DNA of 64,000 bases from Lachnospiraceae bacterium (GCA_022792535.1 JAAWBG010000065.1:1-64000); one strand, 5' to 3'. Counted from the first letter of the stretch, positions 43,091 to 51,238 are shown. A program made the numbers and translations. Notes: generated by a model from the sequence alone, not told the origin.

Positions 43091-44533
43091 ATGGAACTGA
43101 GAGAACAGACAATCAAAGACATGATTCAGCTGCTAGGTGAAGAACAGGTGATCACAGAAGAAGCGGTCATCATTGAAAATGAAGGAGCAACCGTTCACAA
43201 TTATGAAAAGGCATTTGGACATAAGAATCCCCACCAGCCTCTTTGTGTTGTGAATGTAAAAAATAAAGAGGAAGTCCGGGAAGTACTGCTTTATTGCAAT
43301 CAAAATAAAATTCATGTGATTGCAAGGACAGGAGCCAGCAGTTCAGAGGATCAGCTTCTTGTTATTGATGACAAGACGATGATTGTGGACGCTTCTTCCA
43401 TGAACCGCCTGATTAAACTGGACGAGGAAAATATGATGGCTACAGTAGAGTGCGGGATGCCTCTGGCCCATCTGGAAAAGATGGCAAATGAAAAGGGACT
43501 GACTACAGGACACAGCCCTCAGTCTTCTCCGCTGGCTCATCTGGGCGGTCTGGTGGCAACCAGAAGTATCGGTCAGTTTTCCACTTATTATGGCGGAATT
43601 GAAGATATGGTATGCGGACTGGAAGCAGTATTGCCGAATGGAGAGATTGTAAGGATCAAAAATGCACCGAGAAGGGCTGCAGGTCCGGATCTGCGTCATT
43701 TCTTCTTAGGAAGTGAGGGAGCCTGGGCTTTCATGACAGAGATTACTGTAAAACTCTTCCCCTATTATCCAGATGATATGTGGATCGGCGGCTATATCGT
43801 AGAGAATTTCCATAAGGGATTAAACTGTATCCGGGAGATCATGGCAAAGGGTTATAAACCTTCTGTAGTAAGACTGTACGATAAACCAGACGTAGATCAC
43901 AATTATGGAAGCGTGAAATTAAAAGATGAGCAGGCGTTTATGTTCTTCAGTGCAGAGGGTCCCAAAGAGATTGCACAGGCAACGGGAGAGAGCATTCATA
44001 AAATCGCCATGGCTCACGGAGCAGAATACATTGGAACAAAGGCAGTAGAGCATTGGTTTGTAAACCGGAATAATCTGAGCTTTACAGTGGGAACCCAGGA
44101 GGAGAGAGAGCATTATCAGTCTACCCATATTTCTTATGCTACTATTGAGATATGTGCAGACTGGACAGATATTCATGGAATCTATGACAGCGTAATGGCA
44201 GCTCTTCCAGAGAAATGCCCCAACCTGACTATGCTGGGAGGCCATGTTTCCCACAGCTATATCAACGGAACGAATATCTATTTTGTATATAATCTAAAGA
44301 TTCAGGATTCTGAGAAAGCAACAGCAGAGCATTATCAAGTGATGGAAGGTGTATGCAACGAAGTGCTGAAATATGAGACCGGAACTATTGCGCATCATCA
44401 TGGCATCGGTAAGGTGCGTGTCCGCAAGATCAAAGAGGAACTGGGAAGTTCTTATCCTTTGATGAGAATGATCAAAGATCAGCTGGATCCTAACGGAATC
44501 ATGAATCCAGGAACATTACTGCCATTAGAATAG
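43091..44533 (+). CDS. FAD-binding oxidoreductase, alkyl-DHAP-synthase-like
   Basis: 480 residues of the vanillyl-alcohol-oxidase fold. FAD-binding segments: VIARTGASSSEDQLLVIDD, GHSPQSSPLAHLGGLVATRSIGQFSTYYGGIEDMV and FFLGSEGAWAFMTEITVKLFP. The C-terminal cap has TIAHHHGIGKVR, the multi-histidine motif of alkyldihydroxyacetonephosphate synthase, and ends DPNGIMNPGTLLP. Similarity to D-lactate or glycolate dehydrogenases is also clear. In a cluster that makes dihydroxyacetone phosphate, use of that or a related triose derivative is tempting but unproven. AAAGAGGAGG precedes the start, 28 bases after the regulator gene. Confidence 0.78.
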   Translation: MELREQTIKDMIQLLGEEQVITEEAVIIENEGATVHNYEKAFGHKNPHQPLCVVNVKNKEEVREVLLYCNQNKIHVIARTGASSSEDQLLVIDDKTMIVDASSMNRLIKLDEENMMATVECGMPLAHLEKMANEKGLTTGHSPQSSPLAHLGGLVATRSIGQFSTYYGGIEDMVCGLEAVLPNGEIVRIKNAPRRAAGPDLRHFFLGSEGAWAFMTEITVKLFPYYPDDMWIGGYIVENFHKGLNCIREIMAKGYKPSVVRLYDKPDVDHNYGSVKLKDEQAFMFFSAEGPKEIAQATGESIHKIAMAHGAEYIGTKAVEHWFVNRNNLSFTVGTQEEREHYQSTHISYATIEICADWTDIHGIYDSVMAALPEKCPNLTMLGGHVSHSYINGTNIYFVYNLKIQDSEKATAEHYQVMEGVCNEVLKYETGTIAHHHGIGKVRVRKIKEELGSSYPLMRMIKDQLDPNGIMNPGTLLPLE

Positions 44534-44550
44534 GAGTTAGTAATAAGAGG

Positions 44551-44587
44551 AAGCCTTGTCGTGTTAACATGACAAGGCTTCTTGTTT
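44551..44587 (+). terminator. Terminator of the glycerol oxidoreductase operon
   Basis: AAGCCTTGTC (44551-44560) with GACAAGGCTT (44571-44580), perfect 10-bp stem, tail CTTGTTT. Confidence 0.8.
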
Positions 44588-44639
44588 GACAAAAGACAAT
44601 CTCCATGGTATACTGTACTTACTATACATGAACAGTAAG
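44586..44639 (+). promoter_or_regulatory. Promoter and operator of the GntR-ABC cassette
   Basis: TTGACA (44586-44591), 17-base spacer, TATACT (44609-44614), followed at once by CTTACT-N10-AGTAAG (44618-44639). The palindrome at the start site is a likely autoregulatory operator for the YtrA-type repressor at 44669. Confidence 0.72.
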
Positions 44640-44668
44640 ACAAGAGTTGAGCGAAGGAATACACGAGA

Positions 44669-45046
44669 ATGAATATTGTGATATCAAACCAATCAGGAGT
44701 ACCAATTTACGAGCAGATTAAAGAGCAGATCAAGATAGCTATTTTGTCGGGAGATTTGACCGAAAATGCTCCGCTGCCATCACTTCGTCAGCTTGCCCGT
44801 GATTTACAGGTGAGTTTAGTGACTACTACCAGGGCGTACAGTGAACTGGAATTAGAGGGGTTTGTCCAGACAATGCCTGGAAAGGGCGTGTATGTAAAGA
44901 AAATCAACGATGCTTTTATTCGTGACAAATATTTGAAGGAAGCAAAAAAAGCCTTGTCTGCTGCGGTTCAATATGGAAAGCTGGCCGGCTTATCGTTAAA
45001 GGATCTTCATAAAATACTAGACACGATTGAGAGGACAGGGGAATGA
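44669..45046 (+). CDS. GntR-family (YtrA-type) transcriptional repressor
   Basis: 125 residues: winged helix (GVPIYEQIKEQIKIAILSG, then LPSLRQLARDLQVSLVTTTRAYSELELEGFV) and a short C-terminal tail of about 45 residues, which defines the YtrA subfamily. Such repressors control adjacent ABC export genes. The following ATPase gene overlaps its stop by 4 bases. Weak ribosome site (GAAGGAAT). Probable inducer: cell-envelope stress or an antibiotic. Confidence 0.88.
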   Translation: MNIVISNQSGVPIYEQIKEQIKIAILSGDLTENAPLPSLRQLARDLQVSLVTTTRAYSELELEGFVQTMPGKGVYVKKINDAFIRDKYLKEAKKALSAAVQYGKLAGLSLKDLHKILDTIERTGE

Positions 45047-45906
45047 ACAAAATGAACAATGTGATGGAAGTGTCCAACCTTAGAAAACAGTATAAGAATT
45101 TTCTGCTGGATGACATCAGTTTTTCCGTTCCCAATGGCTTTGTCTGCGGCTTTATCGGGGAAAGCGGAGCAGGGAAAACGACTACGTTGAAACTGATTTT
45201 AGGTATGGCGATGAAAGATGGCGGCAGTATCCGTCTGTTTGGCAGGCCTGCAGATGAAGCGTCATTGAAAGAGGATATAGGCGTTCTATTTGAACAGCCA
45301 TATTATCAAGAGGACTGGAGGCCTGTTGATATAGAAAAAGCTATGAGTCCTTTCTATAAAAAATGGAGCAGCACAGCCTTTCATCAATATTTAGAGCGGT
45401 TTTCTCTTGACCCAAAACAGAAATATAAGACAATGTCCCGCGGCATGAAAATGAAACTGGGTATGGCCGTCATATTGGCCCATGACGCAAAGCTGCTATT
45501 ACTTGATGAACCCACTTCTGGTCTTGATCCTGTGGGACGTGAAGAAATACTTGAGATTTTCCGGGACTACATGGTAGAGGAAGATCGAACCATATTTTTT
45601 TCTACGCATATAACCAGTGATCTTGAGAAAATTGCTGATTATATTACCTATATCAAAGAGGGGAAAATAAGATATAGCGGCTTAAAAGATGAATGGGTAG
45701 ATCAATATTGTTTTGTCCGAGGAGGCGCTGGGGATCTGCCCCCATCTAAACGCAAACAAATATTGGGATTACGTGAACATTCAGGTGGTTTTGATGGGAT
45801 GATTGAGATAAAAGACATTGCAGGATTTCCCGCAAGTGTGATAACGGAAAAAGTTTCTCTGGATGATATTGTGATACGAATGAGCAAGGAGGTAGAAAGA
45901 GGATGA
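45043..45906 (+). CDS. ABC transporter ATPase
   Basis: 287 residues: Walker A GESGAGKTTTLKLILG, a signature region with MSRGMKMKLGMAVILAHDAKL in place of canonical LSGGQ, as often in DrrA/YtrB-type ATPases, Walker B LLLLDEPTSGLDPVG, switch FSTHITSDLE. Partner of the membrane protein whose gene overlaps by 4 bases. Controlled by the YtrA-type repressor upstream. Confidence 0.9.
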   Translation: MNKMNNVMEVSNLRKQYKNFLLDDISFSVPNGFVCGFIGESGAGKTTTLKLILGMAMKDGGSIRLFGRPADEASLKEDIGVLFEQPYYQEDWRPVDIEKAMSPFYKKWSSTAFHQYLERFSLDPKQKYKTMSRGMKMKLGMAVILAHDAKLLLLDEPTSGLDPVGREEILEIFRDYMVEEDRTIFFSTHITSDLEKIADYITYIKEGKIRYSGLKDEWVDQYCFVRGGAGDLPPSKRKQILGLREHSGGFDGMIEIKDIAGFPASVITEKVSLDDIVIRMSKEVERG

Positions 45907-46565
45907 AACAAATGGTTTTGCTTGATTGGAAAGCGATAAAATATTTTCATCTGCGGGCTTTTTTACTCCCTGTCATTTCGCTGTCCGCGGGTTTTGTTTC
46001 GGCGTTGTTAGTTGTTCCAACAAATGTTTTTATGTTCTTGTTTTTTTCCATCAATACTTTTGCGGTAGAGGAAAAGGGGGATCTGAACAAACTTTATTTG
46101 ACACTGCCAATCCAGCGTTCTTCTGTTGTGAAGGGCAGATATGTGTTATCCATTTGCATGGGACTGGCTGGGTTAGCGACAGGTATTCCGCTGGCTGTTC
46201 TGGCAGACCGTTTTTCGATTTCACATTATTACGGTCCCGTTAGATGGTTCTTGCCCGTTGTGACCATAAGCTGTCTGCTGTTTTCTGTTTTTCATCTTTG
46301 TATGTTCCCCATTCTGTTTAAATTGGGGTATAGCAAAGGGAAGTTTTGGGGGATGTTTGTACCCCTTGCTCTGTTTGCAGGACTGTATAGTGGGTGGGTA
46401 ATGATTTCTTCTTTACCGGGAAATGAATATCTGATCTTTCATGCCCTGAAATATGCCAGTGAAAATATGTTTCTGGTAAATGGCGGTATTGTTCTTGCCG
46501 CTGCCTTGATTTTACTGGTTTCATTTTTGCTCTCAAAAAAGTTATATTCAAATCGAGAATTCTAA
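45903..46565 (+). CDS. ABC-2 type membrane protein
   Basis: 220 residues with about six hydrophobic segments (for example LLPVISLSAGFVSALLVV and YVLSICMGLAGLATGIPLAVL) and the motif EEKGDLNKLYLTLPIQRSSVVKGRY seen in ABC2_membrane_5-type permeases of YtrA-controlled cassettes. Works with the ATPase just upstream. Cargo unknown. A strong terminator follows. Confidence 0.85.
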   Translation: MKQMVLLDWKAIKYFHLRAFLLPVISLSAGFVSALLVVPTNVFMFLFFSINTFAVEEKGDLNKLYLTLPIQRSSVVKGRYVLSICMGLAGLATGIPLAVLADRFSISHYYGPVRWFLPVVTISCLLFSVFHLCMFPILFKLGYSKGKFWGMFVPLALFAGLYSGWVMISSLPGNEYLIFHALKYASENMFLVNGGIVLAAALILLVSFLLSKKLYSNREF

Positions 46566-46587
46566 AGAGATTTAAAAAGTCCCTGAT

Positions 46588-46640
46588 AAGGAATCGCCAG
46601 TTCCGGTAAATGCCGGTTCTGGCGATTCCTTGTTTTGTAC
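46588..46640 (+). terminator. Terminator of the GntR-ABC cassette
   Basis: Perfect 13-bp stem AAGGAATCGCCAG (46588-46600) with its complement (46619-46631); an inner CCGG/CCGG pairing tightens the loop; tail TGTTTTG. Confidence 0.82.
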
Positions 46641-46715
46641 ACTTCTTGTTTTTAATAAAATATTTGAGATAGGAGCCATGATCTGGCATCTATGTATCAA
46701 AATAATCCTGAGAGA

Positions 46716-48209
46716 TTAATTCCATTCAGACAGCCATTTTCCAGCACGTTTTCTGGCGCATTCCCATCCTCTGTAATTCTTTTCTCTTAAAGCAGCATCC
46801 ATTTTTGGCGTGAAAGTTTTCTCAATCGCCATGATATCTGTGAGATCTTCTGGTTTGGCAAGACCAGCGCCGATGAGAGCCATCTCAGCGCCGCCTAATG
46901 CGGTAGCTTCCACAGAGTCTGGACGAGATACGGAAGCCTGTGTATAGTCGGAAATCATCTGAGCAAGAAGATTGTTTTTGGAAGCTCCTCCGTCAATCTG
47001 CAGGTTGTTCACAGAAATACCGGTTCTCTCTTTGACAACTTTCATAATGTCGGCCAGGGAAAAAGCAATGCCTTCTAAAGTAGCCCGGACAAAATGTGCT
47101 TTTGTGGTTCCACGGCTGACGCCTGCGATTAATCCGCGGGCAAAAGGATCGTATTCTGGGCAGTTCAGCCCTGCCAGCGTGGGAACAAAATAAAGGCCGT
47201 TGGTATCTGGAACGCTGGATGCGATTTCCTCTGTCTCAGCAGAGGTGTCGATCATCTCAAGGCCATCTCTGAGCCATTGAACAGCAGAGCCGGTAACCGC
47301 GATCATTCCTTCATAACAGTAATGTGTCACACCGTCCAGTGTCCAGGCAATCAAAGTATCTAATCCATCTGGAGGAAGTTTGAAGGTGGAGCCGATGTTG
47401 ATATCCATAAAGGTACCAGTTCCGTTTGTACACTTTGCAGAACCTGCCATACGACAGTTTTCTGAAAAGAGCGCAGACTGCTGATCTGCAATGGCTCCGG
47501 TAATGGGAATCTCAGCGCCAAAGAGAGAAGTAAAACCATAGTCGTCTGCATCATTGAGCACTTTCGGGAAGATAGATACTGGTACATGCAGATGGTCAAA
47601 AATCGGCTGGTACCAGGTTTTTTCATTTAAGTCATAACAGCCTAAGGAAGAAGCGTTTGAGCTGGCGATGGCGTGGGTACGTCCTTCTGTCAATTTCCAG
47701 ATCAGCCAGCAGTCAATAGAACCAAACAAAACGTCGCCGGAGTTAACCTGCCCTTCAATTCCGTCTACACGGTCCATCAGCCAGCGGATGGGAAGTACCG
47801 GCTGATAAGTACAGAGTTTCTTGCCGGTAGCAGAAAAAGTATCTTTGCCGATCTGCTCAGCAGCCAGTTTTTCAGCCATATCTCCGCAGCGGCCATCCTG
47901 CCATACAATAGCTTTGTGGATGGGAAGACCAGTGTTTTTGTCCCACAGAACAAAAGTATTACGCTGGTTTGTGATACCGATGCAGGCAATTTCTTCACCG
48001 GTGATAGAAGCCTTCTCCATAGCCTGACGGCACATCTGAATACTTTTGTCATAGATTTCCATAGCATCATGTTCCACTTTGTCCGGGGCCGGAGTATACT
48101 GAGTGAACTCCGTATAGCTGGAAGAAATAATGTTGAGTTTCTTGTCAAAAATTAATGCCCGTGTTCCAGTTGTCCCCTCGTCAATTACCATTACATAGTT
48201 TTTTTCCAT
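46716..48209 (-). CDS. glpK: Glycerol kinase GlpK
   Basis: 497-residue FGGY-family kinase forming sn-glycerol-3-phosphate from glycerol and ATP. Signatures: MVIDEGTTGTRALIFD at the start, ITNQRNTFVLWDK, IVWQDGRCGDMAEKL, the FGGY signature GLYFVPTLAGLNCPEYDPFARG, and the C-terminal DGGASKNNLLAQMISDYTQASVSRP. The ATG at 48209 has AAAGGAG seven bases before it. No glycerol facilitator gene stands beside it. Two copies of the operator found at the oxidoreductase operons lie in its leader, so it is coregulated with them. Confidence 0.95.
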   Translation of the reverse strand: MEKNYVMVIDEGTTGTRALIFDKKLNIISSSYTEFTQYTPAPDKVEHDAMEIYDKSIQMCRQAMEKASITGEEIACIGITNQRNTFVLWDKNTGLPIHKAIVWQDGRCGDMAEKLAAEQIGKDTFSATGKKLCTYQPVLPIRWLMDRVDGIEGQVNSGDVLFGSIDCWLIWKLTEGRTHAIASSNASSLGCYDLNEKTWYQPIFDHLHVPVSIFPKVLNDADDYGFTSLFGAEIPITGAIADQQSALFSENCRMAGSAKCTNGTGTFMDINIGSTFKLPPDGLDTLIAWTLDGVTHYCYEGMIAVTGSAVQWLRDGLEMIDTSAETEEIASSVPDTNGLYFVPTLAGLNCPEYDPFARGLIAGVSRGTTKAHFVRATLEGIAFSLADIMKVVKERTGISVNNLQIDGGASKNNLLAQMISDYTQASVSRPDSVEATALGGAEMALIGAGLAKPEDLTDIMAIEKTFTPKMDAALREKNYRGWECARKRAGKWLSEWN

Positions 48210-48236
48210 TGTATTTCTCCTTTCTTGTATCGCACA

Positions 48237-48257
48237 TAGTACTGAAAACCGTACTTT
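48237..48257 (-). promoter_or_regulatory. Proximal operator of glpK
   Basis: Minus strand AGTACGGTTTTCAGTACT, a dyad AGTA-N10-TACT, 28 bases before the glpK start. Shares the AGTACGG half with the sites at 38404-38656. Confidence 0.7.
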
Positions 48258-48308
48258 ATGCATAAATAATAAAGCAGGGTATCCTGCATGGGGTCATGTA
48301 AAAGAGAA

Positions 48309-48384
48309 TAGTATTGAAAACCGTACTTTTTAATAAAAAATATATATGTAAATGTATTATATAGAATATCCTGAAAAAAATCAA
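48309..48384 (-). promoter_or_regulatory. glpK promoter and distal operator
   Basis: Minus strand TTGATT (48384-48379), 17-base spacer, TATAAT (48361-48356). The distal operator (48309-48329) begins about 27 bases past the -10 and matches the proximal one except for a single base. The leader is about 140 bases. Confidence 0.7.
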
Positions 48385-48523
48385 TACATTTTTCAAAAAA
48401 ATTCAATTTAGCAATGAGGTTATCGCCGGCCATTACGGAAGTCAAGGATGAAGAGTATTGGTATTGTGTTGACTAGTGCAAAGTAAGGTTTTACCCTTCT
48501 TGTGGAAATATTTTCATTTTCTC

Positions 48524-48552
48524 TTGCAATTAGAAGTGTTAAGTGCTATCAT
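48524..48552 (+). promoter_or_regulatory. Promoter of the rimP-nusA-infB operon
   Basis: TTGCAA (48524-48529), 17-base spacer, TATCAT (48547-48552). The next feature is a hairpin in the leader. Confidence 0.6.
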
Positions 48553-48578
48553 AAATATGATAACAGGATAAATCAGAC

Positions 48579-48612
48579 TTGAGAGTGGGCGGATGTCCAC
48601 TCTCAATTTTAT
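48579..48612 (+). terminator. Leader hairpin (attenuator-like) before rimP
   Basis: TTGAGAGTGG (48579-48588) with CCACTCTCAA (48597-48606) followed by TTTTAT. It stands only about 20 bases after the predicted start of transcription and about 85 before rimP, so it could terminate early transcripts; feedback by NusA encoded downstream is one possibility. Confidence 0.6.
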
Positions 48613-48691
48613 GCATGATTCGTATTTGACATAAGAGATGGCAGAACTGTTACGAAGTATTCTGGATAATGGTGAGAAAGAAGGTGTGAAA

Positions 48692-49159
48692 GTGTCAAGA
48701 AGAGAAATGTATGAGCAGCGGACAGAAGAACTGCTGCTTCCAATTATAGAAGAGCATCAGTTTGAGTTGGTGGATGTGGAGTATGTCAAAGAAGGCGGAA
48801 ACTGGTATCTCAGAGCTTATATTGATAAAGAAGGTGGAATTACAGTAGACGACTGTGAAATTGTAAGCCGCAGGATGAGCGATCTGTTAGACCAGCAGGA
48901 TTTTATTGAGGAGTCTTATATTTTTGAAGTCAGCTCCCCAGGTTTGGGAAGGCCTTTAAAAAAAGAGAAAGACTATGCAAGAAGTTTAGGAAAAGAATTG
49001 GAGATCAGAACTTACCGGGCCATAGAGAAAGAAAAAGAATTTTATGGCGTCCTAAAGTCATATGATGAAACTACGGTAACGATTGAGTTGGAAGATCAGA
49101 GAGAAATGACATTTGCAAAGGCAGACATAGCATTGATCCGTCTGGCTTTTGATTTTTAA
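48692..49159 (+). CDS. rimP: Ribosome maturation factor RimP
   Basis: 155 residues: ELLLPIIEEHQFELVDVEYVKEGGNWYLRAYIDKEGGITVDDCEIVSRRMSDLLD and YIFEVSSPGLGRPLKKEKDY are RimP hallmarks, followed by an SH3-like C-terminal domain. The GTG at 48692 is chosen because the family starts here (MSRREMYEQ) and GAAGGTG precedes it; an ATG 18 codons upstream has no ribosome site. Assists 30S subunit assembly. First gene of the operon. Confidence 0.93.
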   Translation: MSRREMYEQRTEELLLPIIEEHQFELVDVEYVKEGGNWYLRAYIDKEGGITVDDCEIVSRRMSDLLDQQDFIEESYIFEVSSPGLGRPLKKEKDYARSLGKELEIRTYRAIEKEKEFYGVLKSYDETTVTIELEDQREMTFAKADIALIRLAFDF

Positions 49160-49244
49160 TCTGATAGGATTCCTTCGGATTCCCTATAAGGATCATAAGA
49201 AAATCGCGATGATAATTAAGAACACGATTCAGGAGGATAGAGAA

Positions 49245-50651
49245 ATGAACAATGAGTTATTAGAAGCGTTAAATATATTGGAGAAGGAAAAAGACATCAG
49301 CAAAGATACACTGCTGGAGGCCATTGAAAATTCCCTGATTACAGCATGTAAGAATCATTTTGGCAAGTCAGATAATATCAAAGTCAATATTAATCCGGAG
49401 ACTTGTGAATTCCATGTATATGCAGAGAAAACAGTAGTGGAGGAAGTGGAAGACAGCGTATTGGAGATCAGCGTTGGAAATGCCAAGATGATCGATTCGA
49501 AATATGAAGTGGGAGATATCGTGAACGTCGAGGTGAAATCCAAGGAATTTGGACGTATTGCCACACAGAATGCCAAAAATGTGATTTTACAGAAAATTCG
49601 GGAAGAAGAGCGAAAAGTATTGTTTGATCAATACTATGGAAAAGAAAAAGATGTGGTAACTGGAATTGTGCAGCGGTATGTGGGAAAGAACATCAGTATC
49701 AATCTGGGAAAAGTGGATGCGATCTTAAGTGAGAATGAGCAGGTAAAAGGAGAGATATTCCAGCCTACAGAGCGAATCAAACTCTACATTCTGGAAGTAA
49801 AATCTACCTCCAAAGGGCCTAAGATTCTGGTTTCCAGAACACATCCGGAACTGGTCAAACGGTTGTTTGAATCTGAAGTGACAGAGGTAAAAGAAGGAAT
49901 CGTAGAGATTAAGAGCATTTCCAGAGAAGCAGGGAGCCGAACCAAGATTGCAGTGTGGAGCAATGATCCAGACGTAGACCCGGTAGGAGCCTGCGTGGGA
50001 CTGAACGGAGCAAGAGTAAATGCCATTGTCAGCGAGCTTCGGGGAGAGAAAATCGACATTATCAACTGGAGCGACAATGCGGCAATGTTGATTGAGAATG
50101 CCCTGAGTCCGGCAAAAGTCATCTCTGTGATTGCAGACGCAGAAGAAAAGACGGCAAAAGTAGTGGTGCCAGATTATCAGTTATCCTTGGCCATCGGTAA
50201 AGAAGGACAGAATGCAAGACTTGCCGCAAGACTGACAGGATTTAAAATTGACATCAAAAGCGAGACTCAGGCCAGAGAAGCCGGGGACTTTATGGATTAT
50301 GAAAATGAGTACGAAGAGTATGAGGAAGACTTTGCAGAAGGATATGAAGCCCCGGAGGCGGAAGGCTCAGAATTAGAATATAAAGAGGGTTTGAGCTATG
50401 AAGAGGAATCAGAATATGAGGAAGATCTGAATTACGAGGAAGATTCTGATTATCAAGAAGCCGAGACATACGAAGAGGGCTCTGATTATCAAGAAGCCGA
50501 GGCATACGAGGAAGACTCTGATTATCAGGAAGATGAGGCATACGAAGAAGATTCTGATTATGAGGAAGCCAGAGCATACGAAGAAGAACTGGATGGTGAA
50601 GAGGGAGAGTTAGAAAAATCAGACCAGGAAGAGGGTATGAGCGATGAGTAA
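49245..50651 (+). CDS. nusA: Transcription termination/antitermination factor NusA
   Basis: 468 residues. N-terminal RNA-polymerase-binding domain (MNNELLEALNILEKEKDIS), S1 domain (GIVQRYVGKNISINLGKVDAIL), and two KH domains (GVVEIKSISREAGSRTKIAV-type and VVVPDYQLSLAIGKEGQNARLAARLTGFKIDI). After residue about 350 the protein continues with a tail of about 110 residues dominated by Glu, Tyr and Asp, including four 12-residue repeats. Firmicutes NusA usually ends soon after KH2, so this tail is unusual; the acidic repeats of Escherichia coli NusA are unrelated in sequence. AGGAGG precedes the ATG at 49245. Confidence 0.93.
   Translation: MNNELLEALNILEKEKDISKDTLLEAIENSLITACKNHFGKSDNIKVNINPETCEFHVYAEKTVVEEVEDSVLEISVGNAKMIDSKYEVGDIVNVEVKSKEFGRIATQNAKNVILQKIREEERKVLFDQYYGKEKDVVTGIVQRYVGKNISINLGKVDAILSENEQVKGEIFQPTERIKLYILEVKSTSKGPKILVSRTHPELVKRLFESEVTEVKEGIVEIKSISREAGSRTKIAVWSNDPDVDPVGACVGLNGARVNAIVSELRGEKIDIINWSDNAAMLIENALSPAKVISVIADAEEKTAKVVVPDYQLSLAIGKEGQNARLAARLTGFKIDIKSETQAREAGDFMDYENEYEEYEEDFAEGYEAPEAEGSELEYKEGLSYEEESEYEEDLNYEEDSDYQEAETYEEGSDYQEAEAYEEDSDYQEDEAYEEDSDYEEARAYEEELDGEEGELEKSDQEEGMSDE
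50439..50582 (+). repeat. Four 36-base tandem repeats in the nusA 3' end
   Basis: Four units of 36 bases in frame encode (E)DSDYQEAEAYE-type 12-mers: EDSDYQEAETYE, EGSDYQEAEAYE, EDSDYQEDEAYE, EDSDYEEARAYE. The bases are highly similar, so copy number may vary between strains. Confidence 0.85.
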
Positions 50652-50916
50652 AAAGATTCCGATGCGCCAATGTGTAGGATGCGGAGAAATGAAAAGCAAG
50701 AAGGAATTGCTTCGTATCATTCGGACAGCGGAAGATGAGATTATGCTGGATGTAACTGGAAAGAAAAATGGCAGGGGAGCCTATATCTGCCCCAATGGAG
50801 AATGTTTGAAAAAAGCGGTGAAGACGAAGGGACTGGAGCGTTCTTTGAAAGTGGCCATACCAGCAGAAGTAATGGAAAATCTGACAAAGGAGATGGAGAC
50901 GATTGCAGCAGGATAG
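50644..50916 (+). CDS. ylxR: YlxR family RNA-binding protein (RnpM)
   Basis: 90 residues with the family signature MRQCVGCGEMKSKKELLRIIRT and GRGAYICPNGECLKKAVK. Small nucleic-acid-binding protein, reported to act on RNase P activity. Overlaps the nusA stop by 8 bases and the next gene by 14, the usual nusA-ylxR-ylxQ-infB order. Confidence 0.93.
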   Translation: MSKKIPMRQCVGCGEMKSKKELLRIIRTAEDEIMLDVTGKKNGRGAYICPNGECLKKAVKTKGLERSLKVAIPAEVMENLTKEMETIAAG

Positions 50917-51223
50917 GATATTGTCTATGCTTGGATTGGCGGCAAAGGCAGGAAAGATAGCAAGCGGCGAGTTTTCCACAGAAAAGGCAGTGAAATCCAG
51001 GCAGGCATTTCTTGTGGTGGTATCTGCAGAGGCATCAGAAAATACGAAAAAAATGTTTCGGAATATGTGTTCCTTTTACCAGGTTCCAATGTATCTTTAT
51101 GAGTCAAAAGAAGCGTTGGGTCACGCCATTGGAAAACAGTTTCGGGCAAGTCTGGCAGTGTTAGATGAGGGATTTGCCAAGAGCCTGGTAGAAAAATTGA
51201 AATTAGCAGACAAAACGGAATAG
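50903..51223 (+). CDS. ylxQ: L7Ae-family ribosomal protein YlxQ
   Basis: 106 residues of the L7Ae/L30e kink-turn-binding fold (ILSMLGLAAKAGKIASGEFSTEKAVKSR, then FLVVVSAEASENTKKMF). The start is TTG at 50903 inside the end of ylxR, with AAGGAGATGGAG upstream; the internal ATG at residue 9 would cut the fold. Located between ylxR and infB as in other Firmicutes. Confidence 0.88.
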   Translation: MQQDRILSMLGLAAKAGKIASGEFSTEKAVKSRQAFLVVVSAEASENTKKMFRNMCSFYQVPMYLYESKEALGHAIGKQFRASLAVLDEGFAKSLVEKLKLADKTE

Positions 51224-51238
51224 CGGAGGTAGTAACAT

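Noticed and set aside
50290-50979. A 229-residue minus-strand open frame across the nusA tail and ylxR
   Set aside because: Low-complexity shadow of the acidic repeats; leucine/proline-rich product without family resemblance.
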